Part shown: positions 38,333 through 51,127 of the stretch, piece after piece
Position numbering within the stretch: the first letter of the stretch is position 1
Layout of the letters: each line of letters opens with the position of its first letter
Assembly (NCBI GenBank): GCA_947483555.1
Contig: CANKMW010000022.1
Span: forward strand, 1-64,000
Direction of reading: 5' to 3'
Origin: Myxococcales bacterium
GTDB taxonomy: Bacteria; Myxococcota_A; Polyangia; Haliangiales; Haliangiaceae
DNA length: 64,000 bases
Notes under the pieces: generated by a model
What the model saw: only the letters and a program-made list of their open reading frames with translations
The model's database searches: none
Told to the model about the DNA's origin: nothing
Translations under genes and position numbers: made by a program

Positions 38333-40480
38333 TCAGAACTCGAAGTCGATGCCGGCGAACCAGGTGGTGTCGCCGAGCGAGAGCTTCTTGGCGCTGCCGA
38401 AACCGTCGATCCAGGCCACCTCGACCTCGGCGTAGAAGCCGGCGTGATCGAGCCCGGAGTCGCGCATCGAGCGCGCGGCGTCGGGATCGATGCCCTCGGC
38501 GCGGATGGCGAGGCCGGCGGCACCGACCAGGCCGAGCGAGCCGCCGATGGCGCGGTCGCAGTTGGTCATGTCGGGTGGGCACGCCTTGGCGAGCTCGCCG
38601 TCGGGGCGGCGCACCCACCACAGCGAGTACCCGAGGCCCCCGCGGGCGTACGGCACCAGCGGGATGCCCCAGTTGTCGTCGAGCTGGCTGGCCCGGTAGA
38701 TCGCGGTCAGCTCCACGGGAACGATTCGCAGCGAGGTCTCGTTGCCCGGCGCGCGCTCGGTGTCGGAGCCGGGCTTCCAGGCGTCGGCGGTCTTGCCGAA
38801 GTAGCCCACCGAAAGCCCGGCGCCGATCTGACCGGCGCGGGTGTGGAACACGCGGTGGAGGTCGATCGCCGGCATCCAGCTGCCGTCGCCGAACATGCGC
38901 TGGTACGGCTGCGAGTCCAGTCGCTCGTCGTCGATCGAGGGCAGGAAGGGTCCGAGGCGGACGCCGAAGTGCCATCTGGGCCGGAGGTCGGTGTCGGCTT
39001 CGACCGCGAGCGAGTCATCCCAGTACGGGGTCACGCTCTGCGCCGCGGCCAGCGACGGGGCGAGGCCCAGCGTCGCCGCCAGCGCGAGTCTCAAGCGGCT
39101 GCGCCCGAGGTGACGGTCGAGGTGCCGCCGCCGTCTCCACCACACCAGCGCGGCGAGCAGCGCCAGCAGCAAGGGAAGCCCGAGCGCATGCCAGACCAGC
39201 GCCACCGCGATCAGTGGCAGCATCACGATGGCGACGGCGGCGCGCACGATGATCGACGCGCGGCTGGCGGCGGCGACCGGCGCCCCCCACGCGTAGTAGC
39301 GGGCGACGAACCAGCGACCGAGCTCGGACTGCTGCAGCTCGTCGCGCCACGCCCGCAGCGCGCCGTAGATCCCAGTGCCGCCGCTGCCGTAGGCCGACTC
39401 GACCAGACACAGGCCACCTTCCAGTCCCGGTTCGTCCTCGTTGACGTCTTCCCAGAAGTCGGTCACCGGTTGGGGCGAGATCGTGCGCGGTACATACACG
39501 GCACTCGGGTTGCCGGCCTTGTCCACCGAGACGAGGATGACGATGTACTGGTTGCCGTTGGTCAGGTTCTCGAGCTCGATGCGGCTCGCGGTGCTTCCAA
39601 GCGCCTCGCCGCAGATGAAGCTGCCGTCGAGCGCCGCCATCCCGCTCGAGAGGTCGGTCGGCGCGATCGGATCGCCGATCACCTCCATGTCGTTCTCGAT
39701 CGTCAGCGCGGCGATGGTGAGCGCCTGGTTCACGCCGCACAGACCGTTGGCGGTGTCGTACTGGGCATCGTGGGTTGGATCGACGTGCACCTCGCTGCCA
39801 TCGCGCAGCGAGCACAAGGCCTGGAAATACTGGATGTCGCCGGCGTCGCTCGTGATGGTGTCCCAGTTGAGCGCGATCTGGCCTTCCTGTGCCGACACGG
39901 TCACGGTCGTCGGGACGGGCGGTGGATTCATGTCGACGTTGATCAGCATCTCGACGACCTTGGTCAGCGTGACCCCGCCGGTGCTGGTGTAGAGCCCGTA
40001 GGTGACGGCTTTGACCTCCTCCTTGCAGCCCGCGTTGTTGGTGCCCGGCGTGAGCAGGCCTCCGACGCGTTCGAACTTGTTCTCGCCGTCGTCGATGGCG
40101 AGGGGGTCCTCGATCCCGGCCAGCGACGAGCACTCCATGAGGCGAGCCTCGACGGTGGCCGCGGCCTGACAGCCGGTCCCAACCCACGCGAACAGCTGGC
40201 CGCTGGGCGGGGTGGGGCGGGTTGCCCACGCGGCGTTGAACAGCACGTTCTGGGTGCTGCCAGCCTCATCGCACACGCACCGTGCCGTGTTGAACTGGCG
40301 CGCCTTCACGTCGTCGGTCGGCGCCCCGAACTTGGAGATGTCCTCGTCCTCGTCCGCGAACTCGGGCGCGGTTGGCGTCTTGAGCGTCAGCTTGATCGAG
40401 TCAGCCGGGACATCGGCACCGGCCCGGCCGGTCGCAACGGCGGCGATCGCAAACCACGAGACGACGAGCCAGGAACGCAT
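38333..40480 (-). CDS. Fused MXYO-anchored-like protein and MXAN_2562-type outer-membrane barrel
   Basis: ATG 40480 gives 715 residues with signal MRSWLVVSWFAIAAVATG. Residues ~25-360 are a Cys-containing beta-rich region including a fibronectin-III-like part (PPPVPTTVTVSAQEGQIALN, YIVILVSVDKAGNPSAVYV). A hydrophobic stretch, LIAVALVWHALGLPLLLALL, followed by WWRRRRH, looks like a C-terminal sorting/anchor signal of the MXYO-CTERM kind. Immediately after it comes a second signal-peptide-like segment (LRLALAATLGLAPSLAAAQS) and a ~250-residue barrel ending GDTTWFAGIDFEF. From memory these two parts are adjacent separate genes in Myxococcus (MXAN_2561/2562 families). No stop or start is visible between them here. 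Confidence 0.7.
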   Translation of the reverse strand: MRSWLVVSWFAIAAVATGRAGADVPADSIKLTLKTPTAPEFADEDEDISKFGAPTDDVKARQFNTARCVCDEAGSTQNVLFNAAWATRPTPPSGQLFAWVGTGCQAAATVEARLMECSSLAGIEDPLAIDDGENKFERVGGLLTPGTNNAGCKEEVKAVTYGLYTSTGGVTLTKVVEMLINVDMNPPPVPTTVTVSAQEGQIALNWDTITSDAGDIQYFQALCSLRDGSEVHVDPTHDAQYDTANGLCGVNQALTIAALTIENDMEVIGDPIAPTDLSSGMAALDGSFICGEALGSTASRIELENLTNGNQYIVILVSVDKAGNPSAVYVPRTISPQPVTDFWEDVNEDEPGLEGGLCLVESAYGSGGTGIYGALRAWRDELQQSELGRWFVARYYAWGAPVAAASRASIIVRAAVAIVMLPLIAVALVWHALGLPLLLALLAALVWWRRRRHLDRHLGRSRLRLALAATLGLAPSLAAAQSVTPYWDDSLAVEADTDLRPRWHFGVRLGPFLPSIDDERLDSQPYQRMFGDGSWMPAIDLHRVFHTRAGQIGAGLSVGYFGKTADAWKPGSDTERAPGNETSLRIVPVELTAIYRASQLDDNWGIPLVPYARGGLGYSLWWVRRPDGELAKACPPDMTNCDRAIGGSLGLVGAAGLAIRAEGIDPDAARSMRDSGLDHAGFYAEVEVAWIDGFGSAKKLSLGDTTWFAGIDFEF

Positions 40481-40559
40481 CGGGGAGGGCCTTTGCAAGG
40501 GCGGTGCCGCAGGCAACGCCATCCCCTAGCTAACATGCCGTCGATCGACGGGCAATTTG

Positions 40560-40576
40560 ACTGCCACATTGGCAGT
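40560..40576. terminator. Small inverted repeat in the gap before the barrel gene
   Basis: ACTGCCA and TGGCAGT pair around a CAT loop. The element lies between the stop of the transglutaminase gene (40603, minus) and the start of the next minus-strand gene (40480). It could end the upstream operon, as a weak hairpin, or be a regulator site for the downstream gene. Confidence 0.3.
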
Positions 40577-40602
40577 GCTCGCCCGTGCCCGATGTCACCC
40601 CG

Positions 40603-42834
40603 TCACGTCTGGCCGGGTGCCCGGCGGGCCGGGTGGTCGCGGATCTCGTCGAGGGTCGCGGCCAGCAGCCGCGCCCGGGCGCGCATGTCGTCGGTGGCCA
40701 GGCCGCCCCAGGCGGCGGCGTAGTACAGCTCGGTGAGCTCGGCCATCTCGGCCGCGCCCGCGACGTTGCGCTCCTCGAGCTGACGGGCCAGCTCGCGCGG
40801 CGTCATCGAGGGCTGGCGGCGGTGGCCGCGCCTGGCCAGCCGGCGCGCGGCGCGCTCGTACAGCATGGCCAGCTCGGAGAGCTGGCGCGAGCGGGGCGCC
40901 CGCACCACGGGTCCGCCGCCGCGTCGTCGTTGCCGGCGGCGCAGCCACAGGCCGACGCCGAGCATGATCACGCTGCCGCCGCCGACCAGCCACGGCCAGC
41001 GGCGAGCGAGCCAGCCTTCGACGCTGGTCCAGCCGTCGCGCAGCGAGCTCGCGCCGCCCTTGAAGCGCCGGCCCACCGACCGGAACAGCTCGAGCTGCTG
41101 GTAGATGTCGTAGTCGATCACCCACTTGTTCCACTGGAAACGCAGGGTGTCGAGCCAGCGTCCGAAGCTGGCCCGCCAGCCGGACGCGCCGCGACCGAGC
41201 CGATCGACCTCGCCCGGCGGCGTGGCGTCGAAGGTGACCCAGCCGTGGCCGGGAAACCAGACCTCGGTCCACGAGTGGGCGTCGCCGGCGCGGACCGCGA
41301 TGTAGCCGTCGTACTCGTTCCACTCGCCGCCCAGAAACCCGATCACGGTGCGGGTCGGCACACCGACCGAGCGCGCCATGATCGCGAACGCGGACGCGAA
41401 GTACTCGCAGTGCCCGGCCCGGCCCTCGAACAGGAAGTAGTCGATGTGTTCCTCGCCGCCGGGGTCGCGCTGGTCGAGCGTGTACGACAGGTTGTGGTGC
41501 AGCCAGTCGCGCAGCCGCACCGCCTTGTCGTAGGCGTTGTCGGCGCCGGCGGTGATCTCGCGCGCCTTTTCGCGGGTGCGCCGGGTGATCTCCGGCGGCA
41601 CCTGGAGGTAGGTGTCGAAGCCCCGCGGCAGGTCGTCGCTGGCGGCGGCGCGCAGCGCGGCGGCGTCGAGGCTGCCGGCGACCGCCACGTCGGACCACAC
41701 CGTGTAGTGGAGTGGTCCATCGTGGCGCAGCTGGACCTCGTCGTTGCGCTCCTGGAGCATGCGGCCGCTGCGCATCGGGATGTCGGTCTCGAACGCGACC
41801 GGGTTCGAGGCGCCGAACAGGATGTCGGAGCCCAGCGGTTCGAGCCAGACCTCCTGTCGCACCGCCTGCTGGCGCCGCAGCTGCATCACGTCGCTGCCGA
41901 TGTGGCTGCCGGTGCCGAGCAAGTAGCGGCGCTGGCGATTGGGGCCGGTGCGCTCGATCTGCAGCCGGGTATCGGGCGCCCGTCGGCTGCGGCTCCACTC
42001 GCCGTGGCGGTAGAGGTCGAGGGCGGCGCCGCGCCAGTAGGTGTAGGGCGCCGAGCGGCCGCGCAGCGCGGGATCCGAGACCTCGATCCGCATGACGATG
42101 GTGTCGTCGGTCTTGAGGCGGCCGTGGCCGCCGAGCTTCACGCTGTCGGAGAACCCGACCATGTTGAGGCCGCTCTTGCCGCGGAACAGGAAGCCGACCC
42201 CGACCCGCGGGATGCTGAGGAACATCAGCGTCGCCAGCAGGAACACGCCCAGCGACACCAGGCCGGTGCCGACGAAGAACCGGCGGTCGACGATGCGCCG
42301 CGACTCGAGGATGCGGCGGACCTCGACCCGCTCCGACGCCCGCGGGTCGGCGTGCTTGAGCAGGAAGTTGTCCTCCATCTCGCGACGGAGGTGGAACAGG
42401 ATGAGCGTCCACGTCGTCGAGACCACGAAGACCAGGAAGCACACGCCATAGATGAGGTCGCCGTTGAGCACGCTGCCCGCGACCAGCATCAGGAAGGCCA
42501 GCAGGTAGAGCTGCTGCCAGTCCTTGGCGGCGCGGCGCGTGAACGCGCGGGCCACGGTGAGCACGACCAGGAAGCCGGCGCCCTCGCCGAGGTAGTCGCC
42601 GGTGGCGACCGCGGCGACCACGCCCCAGGCCAGGGCCACCACCGACAGGGCGGTGAACAGCCAGCTCCAGCGCTCGACCTGGACCCGCGGGGCTTCCCAG
42701 AACCACGAGCCGATGAAGCCGAACAGCCCCAGCAGCGCGGCCAGCGGCGACACCCCACCACCCGAGACCAGGGCGAGGAACGCGGCGGAGACGGTGAGGT
42801 AGCTGGTGACCTTGTGAGCCTGGGCGAAGCGCAT
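40603..42834 (-). CDS. TgpA-like membrane transglutaminase (DUF3488-transglutaminase-DUF4129)
   Basis: The 743-residue product has about six N-terminal membrane helices (DUF3488 type, residues 10-215), a periplasmic transglutaminase-like domain and one helix near residue 640 (WPWLVGGGSVIMLGVGLWL) before a cytoplasmic DUF4129-like tail (MTPRELARQLEERNV). The catalytic triad is seen as Cys in EGRAGHCEYFASAFAIMAR, His in GDAHSWTEVWFPG and Asp in WVTFDATPPG. Such proteins are periplasmic cysteine enzymes, essential in Pseudomonas, with unknown natural substrates. It follows MoxR and DUF58 genes in the typical order, 25 bases after the DUF58 stop. Confidence 0.9.
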   Translation of the reverse strand: MRFAQAHKVTSYLTVSAAFLALVSGGGVSPLAALLGLFGFIGSWFWEAPRVQVERWSWLFTALSVVALAWGVVAAVATGDYLGEGAGFLVVLTVARAFTRRAAKDWQQLYLLAFLMLVAGSVLNGDLIYGVCFLVFVVSTTWTLILFHLRREMEDNFLLKHADPRASERVEVRRILESRRIVDRRFFVGTGLVSLGVFLLATLMFLSIPRVGVGFLFRGKSGLNMVGFSDSVKLGGHGRLKTDDTIVMRIEVSDPALRGRSAPYTYWRGAALDLYRHGEWSRSRRAPDTRLQIERTGPNRQRRYLLGTGSHIGSDVMQLRRQQAVRQEVWLEPLGSDILFGASNPVAFETDIPMRSGRMLQERNDEVQLRHDGPLHYTVWSDVAVAGSLDAAALRAAASDDLPRGFDTYLQVPPEITRRTREKAREITAGADNAYDKAVRLRDWLHHNLSYTLDQRDPGGEEHIDYFLFEGRAGHCEYFASAFAIMARSVGVPTRTVIGFLGGEWNEYDGYIAVRAGDAHSWTEVWFPGHGWVTFDATPPGEVDRLGRGASGWRASFGRWLDTLRFQWNKWVIDYDIYQQLELFRSVGRRFKGGASSLRDGWTSVEGWLARRWPWLVGGGSVIMLGVGLWLRRRQRRRGGGPVVRAPRSRQLSELAMLYERAARRLARRGHRRQPSMTPRELARQLEERNVAGAAEMAELTELYYAAAWGGLATDDMRARARLLAATLDEIRDHPARRAPGQT

Positions 42835-42859
42835 GGTGGGGCGGCTGGTGGAGATCGCG

Positions 42860-43983
42860 TCAGCAGTGCAGGACGTGGTCGGCAGGTGGTCGGCCGCCGG
42901 CGGTGACGTCGCCGGGGACGCACAGGATGCGATCGTGACGGGGATCGATCTCGGCGAGGGTGACGTCGTCGGCGACCACCGGCAGGATCGCGAGCTCGCG
43001 CAGGATGCGGCTGAGGTGGGCGCGGCCGGTGGCCAGCGGCACGCGCGTGCCGCGGGCCGACAGCGCCACCGCCCAGCCGGCCTCGAGGTACGCGGTGGCC
43101 AGGCTGGCCGCGGTCGAGATCGTGCGCTCCACGGCGTCGGCGAGCGGGGCGTCCTCGCGCAGGCGTTCGCCGGCGGCGATCGCGCGCACCACGCGGGCCG
43201 GCAGCGCGTTGTCGACCGCGATCGTGACCTGGCGCTCGAGCTCGTCCTCGTGCTCGCGCACCATCAGGCGACCGGTGCGGGCGGTCGAGCGCCAGTGGAT
43301 GCCGCGGCGGTCGTCGCCTTGTTTCCACTCGCGCAAGCCGAAGAACTCGCCGCGGCGGCCGATGCGCTGGCTGGGCCCGGCGCCCCGCGCCCGCGGCCGC
43401 GGCGGCGGGCGGGTGACGCTGACGATGCGCGGGTAGACCAGCACCTCGCTGGCGGTGTCGACGTCCTTCGACTTGCGGAACAGCGTGAACGGAAACCGGG
43501 TCGCGACCCGGAAGCCGTCGAAGCGGTACAGGCCGCGGCGCGCGAAGGTGTGGCGATACGAGGTGCGCTGGGTCCGGCCCGGCGGGATCTTGAGGAAGTA
43601 GCACTTCTTGTCGAGCGGTCGGCCGTCGAGCAGGTCCTCGATCTCGATCGAGAACGAGGCCAACCCGGCCTTCTGGTTCTCGACCGAGATCTCCATCAAG
43701 AACGGCTGGCCGGCGAACACCTGCGGCGGCGCGCGCCGGGTGACACCCAGGCCGCGCATCGTGACCTCCGACAGCACGCCCGACGCGATGATGAACGACA
43801 GCAACCAGGCCAGGATCAGGTACAGCAGGTTGTTGCCGGTGTTGATGGCGGCGACGCCGATCGCGAGCGACAGGAAGGTGACCCAGCGGCCTTCGCGGGT
43901 GAACGACAGCCGCCGCGGCGGGCGCATGCGGCGGACCAGGCGGCGCCACCGGGACGGCGGCGCGGGCGGCGCCGGTGCCGGCA

Positions 43984-43984
<1 letters not shown>
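42860..43984 (-). CDS. DUF58 protein of the MoxR operon
   Basis: The 374-residue product has two adjacent membrane helices ([37 protein letters not shown]), a beta-rich section and the DUF58 signature [20 protein letters not shown] followed by [19 protein letters not shown]. The last part resembles a degenerate von Willebrand A fold (QVTIAVDNA). DUF58 proteins act with MoxR AAA+ ATPases, probably as substrates or adaptors. The ATG overlaps the MoxR stop by one base (TGATG). Confidence 0.9.
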
Positions 43985-44964
<980 letters not shown>

Positions 44965-45012
44965 CTGGGCCCAGTATAGCCCAATGCCCGAAAACACCGC
45001 GGGCCCCGGCGG

Positions 45013-45075
45013 GGCCCACCGATGGCTTCGGGGCCCGGCTCCGCGCTGACGCGCACGCGTCAGGCGGTGGGGCCC
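45013..45075. repeat. 60-bp palindromic repeat, third copy, inverted
   Basis: Reverse complement of the units at 24201-24320: GGGCCCCACCGCCTGACGCG, TGCGCGTCAG, GAGCCGGGCCCCGAAGCCAT. The CTGACGC/GCGTCAG arms are kept while the loop and flanks differ. It lies in the gap between the Bax-inhibitor gene and the MoxR gene. Confidence 0.8.
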
Positions 45076-45104
45076 GTCACGGAGGTCGGCGCGGAAGGCG
45101 GCGG

Positions 45105-45839
45105 TCAGTCGCGGAGCGAGGACAGTAGCCGCAGCACGTAGATGAAGAGCGTCGCCACGCTGGCGAACAGCATGAGCGCGGCCGCGACGTGATACGTCGG
45201 CGGGAAGTCACGCATGATCGCCGAGGTCTCGTAGAGGATGTAACCGGCCATCAGGATGATGACCAGCGCGAACCAGATGGCGCCCATCTGGAAGCCGAAG
45301 ATCATCGAGGCGATCGCGACCCCGAGGATGGCGAAGGTGGCCACCATCAGGATGCCGCGCAGGAACGAGAAGTCCTTCTTGGTGATGAACACCGTGAGCG
45401 TGAGTCCGACGAAGATCAAGCCGGTGACGAGGGCGGCCATCATGACCAGCTCGTTGAAGTCGGCGGTGCTCTTGCTGTAGAAGTACGCGTACCAGAGCGC
45501 GGGCTGGGTCAGGAGCGTGAAGGCGGCGATCTCGAGTCCGAGGCCGGCGTACTGGATCGCCTTCGAGCTGCCGTGCATCGCCATCGACCGCGCGGCCCAG
45601 CCGGCGACCAGGAAGCCGACCAGCACCAGGATCATGTGCAGCGGCCGGTTGCTGACCCAGGCCAGGTACTCCAGGCTCAGGTCCGATTTCATGAACAGCG
45701 CGGTGGCCACCGCCCAGACCACGACGGCGGCGCCCAGGTGCGCATAGGTGCGGCGCAGGAACGCGACCCGCTGGCTGACGCCGAGGGTCGCGACGGCGCC
45801 TTGGATGGGACGTCGATCTGCCATTGCTGCGAAGGCCAT
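45105..45839 (-). CDS. Bax inhibitor-1/YccA-family membrane protein
   Basis: The 244-residue product has seven membrane helices, including [50 protein letters not shown] and [20 protein letters not shown]. The last contains the BI-1 signature (YilyeTs.ii), and [20 protein letters not shown] fits the family. The ribosome site AGGAGAACGCTC precedes ATG 45839. BI-1 proteins behave as pH-sensitive calcium leak channels or, in YccA, modulators of FtsH; which applies here cannot be told. Confidence 0.9.
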   Translation of the reverse strand: MAFAAMADRRPIQGAVATLGVSQRVAFLRRTYAHLGAAVVVWAVATALFMKSDLSLEYLAWVSNRPLHMILVLVGFLVAGWAARSMAMHGSSKAIQYAGLGLEIAAFTLLTQPALWYAYFYSKSTADFNELVMMAALVTGLIFVGLTLTVFITKKDFSFLRGILMVATFAILGVAIASMIFGFQMGAIWFALVIILMAGYILYETSAIMRDFPPTYHVAAALMLFASVATLFIYVLRLLSSLRD

Positions 45840-45942
45840 GAGCGTTCTCCTGTTCCGTTGACGATTCGGAGCCTAGCATGGGGTCGGGGGCGAGGGGATT
45901 GTCCCACGGCATCCCACGTGGCGGCGGTGTACCGTCCATGTG

Positions 45943-47007
45943 ATGAAACGGCGCGCGGCCTCACCGATCCTCTCCTGCCTTCTGGTCGCCTGCGGTGGCG
46001 CTCGCGGCGGCGGTCCCGCCGAGAACCGCGCCGCGGCCGGCGGTGCGTGCCTGCCGGTGGCGGGTGACGCCACGTATCGCCTGGTCACGACCGGCGGGCG
46101 GACCCACGTGTGCAGCGAGCGCGCCGGCGATGACGACCATGCGGCCGAGCGCGCCTGCTGGGTGGTCGAGCTCGGCGCGGGTACGCTGAGCCAGTCCGAC
46201 CTGGTCGACGAGCCGGGGCGCGGCCGCTGGGTGCCGGCGGCGTGGACCAAGGATGGTCAGTGCGCCGAGGGCTACTGCATTCCCGGCCAGCCGTCCGACG
46301 ACGGCGACGGCGCGCAGTCGTCGCTGCAGCTGGCCACCGGCGCCAGCGTCGCGGTGGTGATCGGCGGCGAGCGGGGGTTCTACCTCTTCGACGCCAGCAA
46401 GCGACTGCGGCCGCTGCCAGCCGGCCCCGACCGCGACGACGGACCGGGCGCGAGCCCCGGCGAGCCGTGGATCGTCGGCGACGTCATCTTCATCGGCGAC
46501 TTCGACGCTGGCCCGCACGCCGACGTCCACGCCTACACCGCCGATGGCAGCTTGCTGGGCCCGATCACCGATCCCGCCGATCACGAGGAGTACAGCGGTG
46601 ACTTCGAGCTCTTCAACGGGACCATCTCGCTGCTGTCGGATCACGAGGTGGCGTTCGCCGAGCACTTGCTGGCCCGGGTGCTGGTCTACGACACCGGCAC
46701 GCACACCACGTCGGTCTGGGAGCGGCGTACCGCGACGCCGGCCGCCTGCACCGCCGAGCAGCGCGCGGTGTTCTTCGACCCGGTCGACGTCAATCTCGAG
46801 TTCGCTCTCGAGGACGGCAGCATGCCCAGGGCCTGCCTGGACACGTTGAAGGCCAGTGACGGCCGCTACGGCGCCCATGGGGTGGCCCGTGCCGCCGACG
46901 GTGCGCTGGTCGCGCTGACCCGCGCCGCCGACCGCTTCACGCTGGTGCACTTCGACGCCGCCGGCGTGGTCGCGCGCGAGGTGGCGCTGCCGACCTGCGG
47001 GCGCTGA
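45943..47007 (+). CDS. Lipoprotein of unknown function
   Basis: ATG 45943 (or GTG 45940) gives about 354 residues. [20 protein letters not shown] is a lipoprotein signal with Cys at residue 17. The body has blade-like beta sequence ([51 protein letters not shown]), perhaps a small propeller. Scattered Cys may form disulfides. It is divergent from the Bax-inhibitor gene, and its stop lies one base from the etfA stop on the other strand. Confidence 0.65.
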   Translation: MKRRAASPILSCLLVACGGARGGGPAENRAAAGGACLPVAGDATYRLVTTGGRTHVCSERAGDDDHAAERACWVVELGAGTLSQSDLVDEPGRGRWVPAAWTKDGQCAEGYCIPGQPSDDGDGAQSSLQLATGASVAVVIGGERGFYLFDASKRLRPLPAGPDRDDGPGASPGEPWIVGDVIFIGDFDAGPHADVHAYTADGSLLGPITDPADHEEYSGDFELFNGTISLLSDHEVAFAEHLLARVLVYDTGTHTTSVWERRTATPAACTAEQRAVFFDPVDVNLEFALEDGSMPRACLDTLKASDGRYGAHGVARAADGALVALTRAADRFTLVHFDAAGVVAREVALPTCGR

Positions 47008-47008
47008 C

Positions 47009-47977
<969 letters not shown>

Positions 47978-47988
47978 GGTCGGTGCTC

Positions 47989-48812
<824 letters not shown>

Positions 48813-48816
<4 letters not shown>

Positions 48817-49505
48817 GCGTTGCTCCTTCGTTCGAGACCTTGAGTGACGAGGGCGCCGACCCAGTCGGCGGCGCGCACGATATCGAACTTCTTGCCGCCG
48901 TCATCGGCCGCGGGCGGCGGTTTTCGGCCGCGGCGGCCCCCGGCGTCGCGGCCCAGCAGCCACGCCAGGGCCAGCTCGTCGAGCATTCCCCAGATCATGC
49001 GGGCGGCGTGGGGCGCCGGTACGGCGTCGGACCACTGCCCGGCGGCCTGGCCCTCGGCGATCACGCCGGCCAGCAGCCGCAACAGCTCGCCGAACCGCTG
49101 CGCCGAGTACTCGCGCATGAACTTGGTCGACTGCCGGAGCTCGATCGTCATGACCTCGGCGGCGGTCGGCTGTGCGGCGATCATGCCGACGTAGGCGCGC
49201 ACGAACGCCATCAGCTTGGCGTGCGGATCGGTCGCGCCGGCGACGGCCGCGGCGAGCAACGCGTTGACGCGCTCCATGCGCGACTCGAACAGCGAGATGA
49301 GCAGGTCGTCCTTGCTCTTGAAGTAGAGGTAGATCGTGCCGTCGGCGACGCCGGCTTCCTTGGCGATGTCGGTGACCTTGGCGGTGAAGAAGCCGCGCTG
49401 CGCGAACACGCGCTCGGCGGCGTCGAGGATGCGGTCGCGCTTGGCCGCGCGATCGTCGGCGCCCGTGGTCCGCCCCGCTCGCGCGTCGGGTGAATGAACC
49501 GTCAT
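48813..49505 (-). CDS. TetR/AcrR-family regulator, FadR-like
   Basis: The 230-residue product has the TetR helix-turn-helix at residues ~20-67: [51 protein letters not shown]. The C-terminal helical domain would bind the inducer. It is translationally coupled to etfB. The promoter palindrome TGAATGA-N4-TCATTCA, overlapping its start codon, matches the half-sites bound by Bacillus FadR (YsiA), a TetR repressor that responds to long-chain acyl-CoA and controls an operon with etfBA. Autorepression relieved by acyl-CoA is therefore a strong prediction. Confidence 0.88.
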
Positions 49506-49508
49506 TCA
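49491..49508. promoter_or_regulatory. FadR-like operator palindrome
   Basis: TGAATGAACCGTCATTCA: perfect 7-base arms with a 4-base centre. It overlaps the ATG (49503-49505) of the TetR gene and lies ~90 bases before the divergent thioredoxin-fold gene at 49599. The arms equal the recalled Bacillus FadR consensus TGAATGA....TCATTCA. Confidence 0.75.
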
Positions 49509-49598
49509 GTCTCCTTGTACCCTCGATGACGCGCAACGTCAAGACGGACCGTTCTGCCGCGTCTTGCGCCGCGGAACGTCGCTCGCTACAACCCTGGC

Positions 49599-50555
49599 GT
49601 GGAAAGCCATCGGAACCCAACGGGAAACGTCGCAGCGTCTCGCTTTGGCCGCTTCGCGATCCCGCTCGTCGCCGCCCTCTCGATCGGCCTCCTGACCGGC
49701 GCGTCGTGCAAGAAGGACTCGACTGCCAAGACCGATCCGCGCGACGTGGTCGCCGCGGCGGACGCCGCCAAGACGGGGCCGGTCGACAAGACCCCGCTCC
49801 CGGGGGTCGACGTCAGCGCGTTCGAGGCCAGCAAGCAGGACAACTTCTACCGGCTGGTCGCCGCGTTGCCGTCGCCGTGCGGCAAGGCCCACAGCCTGCG
49901 CACCAGCGTCACCAGCGATCAGTCCTGCAAGCGGGCCCCGTTCGCCGCCCGCCTGGTCGCCGAGCTGCTCGTCGACGAGCAGGGTGAGGACACGGTGCTC
50001 AAGCTCTACGACGAGCGCTACGCCAAGAACAGCGCCCAGCAGACGATCGACGTCGCGCAGGCGCCGATGGTCGGCGATGCGGCGGCACCGGTGGCGCTGG
50101 TCGAGTTCTTCGACTACGGCTGCGGCGGCTGCCTGATGCTCAAGCCCACGCTCGATCTGGTGATCAAGGAGAACCACAGCCGGCTCAAGGTCTACTACAA
50201 GATGTATCCGCTGGTCGCCAAGCACCCCGACTCGTTCGGGGCCGCGCAGGCGGCGCTCGCCGCGCAGGCGCAGGGCAAGTTCCACGAGATGCACGACCTC
50301 ATCTTCGAGAAGTTCGGGGCCCAGAAGAAAGACGATCTGCGCGGCTACGCCCAGTCGCTCGGCCTCGACATGGCCCGCTACGACGCCGACTTCGCCGCCG
50401 CCGAGGCGCGCGTCAAGGCCGACCAGCAGGACGGCGAGGCGGTCGGGGTCGACGCCACGCCGACCTTGTTCCTCAACGGCCGCAAGTATCCCGGTCCTTC
50501 GGATCCCAAGTACTTCGCGGCGGCCATCGAAGAAGAGCTCGCCGTCCGCCGCTGA
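49599..50555 (+). CDS. DsbA-like thioredoxin-fold lipoprotein
   Basis: GTG 49599 gives 318 residues. FAIPLVAALSIGLLTGASC is a lipoprotein signal. After a ~90-residue helical region with two Cys comes a DsbA/thioredoxin-4-type domain: APVALVEFFDYGCGGCLMLK (redox CGGC), YYKMYPLVAKHPDSFGAAQA, then the inserted helices and VGVDATPTLFLNGRKYPG with the cis-Pro. It probably handles disulfides or a thiol client in the periplasm. A second thioredoxin-fold gene follows 54 bases later in the same direction. Confidence 0.82.
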   Translation: MESHRNPTGNVAASRFGRFAIPLVAALSIGLLTGASCKKDSTAKTDPRDVVAAADAAKTGPVDKTPLPGVDVSAFEASKQDNFYRLVAALPSPCGKAHSLRTSVTSDQSCKRAPFAARLVAELLVDEQGEDTVLKLYDERYAKNSAQQTIDVAQAPMVGDAAAPVALVEFFDYGCGGCLMLKPTLDLVIKENHSRLKVYYKMYPLVAKHPDSFGAAQAALAAQAQGKFHEMHDLIFEKFGAQKKDDLRGYAQSLGLDMARYDADFAAAEARVKADQQDGEAVGVDATPTLFLNGRKYPGPSDPKYFAAAIEEELAVRR

Positions 50556-50609
50556 TCGTCGCCGCTGCGGCCTGAATCTCGGCCCGCCGCTGCCGTCCAA
50601 GAGGTACCG

Positions 50610-51107
50610 ATGCCCCGTCTCCTGCTCGTCTTCGCGCTGGTGTGCGCCATCGCCGTACCGGTGTCCGCCGAGGTCAAGGCCGGCGACCGCGCCCCCGAGC
50701 TCGACGGCGCCAAGCTCGCCAGCGGCAAGGCGTTCAAGCTCAAGGGCCACCGCGGCGGCTGGGTGGTGATGACGTTCGGTGGCTCGTGGTGCAAGCCGTG
50801 CAAGAAGGAGCTGCCGGCGTGGGACAAGCTGGCCGTGAAGTGGGCCGGCAAGGTGACCTTCGTGGCCGTGAACCTCGACAACGACCCGAAGAAGGGCAAG
50901 AAGTTCATGGACGGCCTCAAGATCAAGAAGATGATCCGGGTCTACGCGCCCGAGGAGACCACCGCCGCCGCCGACGTGTACTCGCCGCCCAAGCAGCCGT
51001 CGAGCTTCGTCATCGATCCCAAGGGCGTCGTCCGCGAGCTCCACCAGGGCTACGAGGGCGGCGACGACAAGAAGATGGACCGCCTGCTGGCGTCGCTCGT
51101 GAAGTAG
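50610..51107 (+). CDS. TlpA-like periplasmic thioredoxin
   Basis: The 165-residue product has a cleavable signal (MPRLLLVFALVCAIAVPVSA) and a TlpA/ResA-like fold: FGGSWCKPCKKELPAWDKLA with redox CKPC, TFVAVNLDND, and KQPSSFVIDPKGVVRELHQG with the cis-Pro. It likely reduces disulfides in the periplasm, for example in cytochrome maturation, or serves the upstream DsbA-like protein. Spacing suggests co-transcription with that gene. Confidence 0.85.
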   Translation: MPRLLLVFALVCAIAVPVSAEVKAGDRAPELDGAKLASGKAFKLKGHRGGWVVMTFGGSWCKPCKKELPAWDKLAVKWAGKVTFVAVNLDNDPKKGKKFMDGLKIKKMIRVYAPEETTAAADVYSPPKQPSSFVIDPKGVVRELHQGYEGGDDKKMDRLLASLVK

Positions 51108-51127
51108 GCGCGGGTCGCAGGACGCCG

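Noticed and set aside
37985-40723. 912-codon plus-strand open frame
   Set aside because: Lies opposite truA and the barrel-fusion gene; low-complexity Arg/Val/Asp-rich product without motifs.
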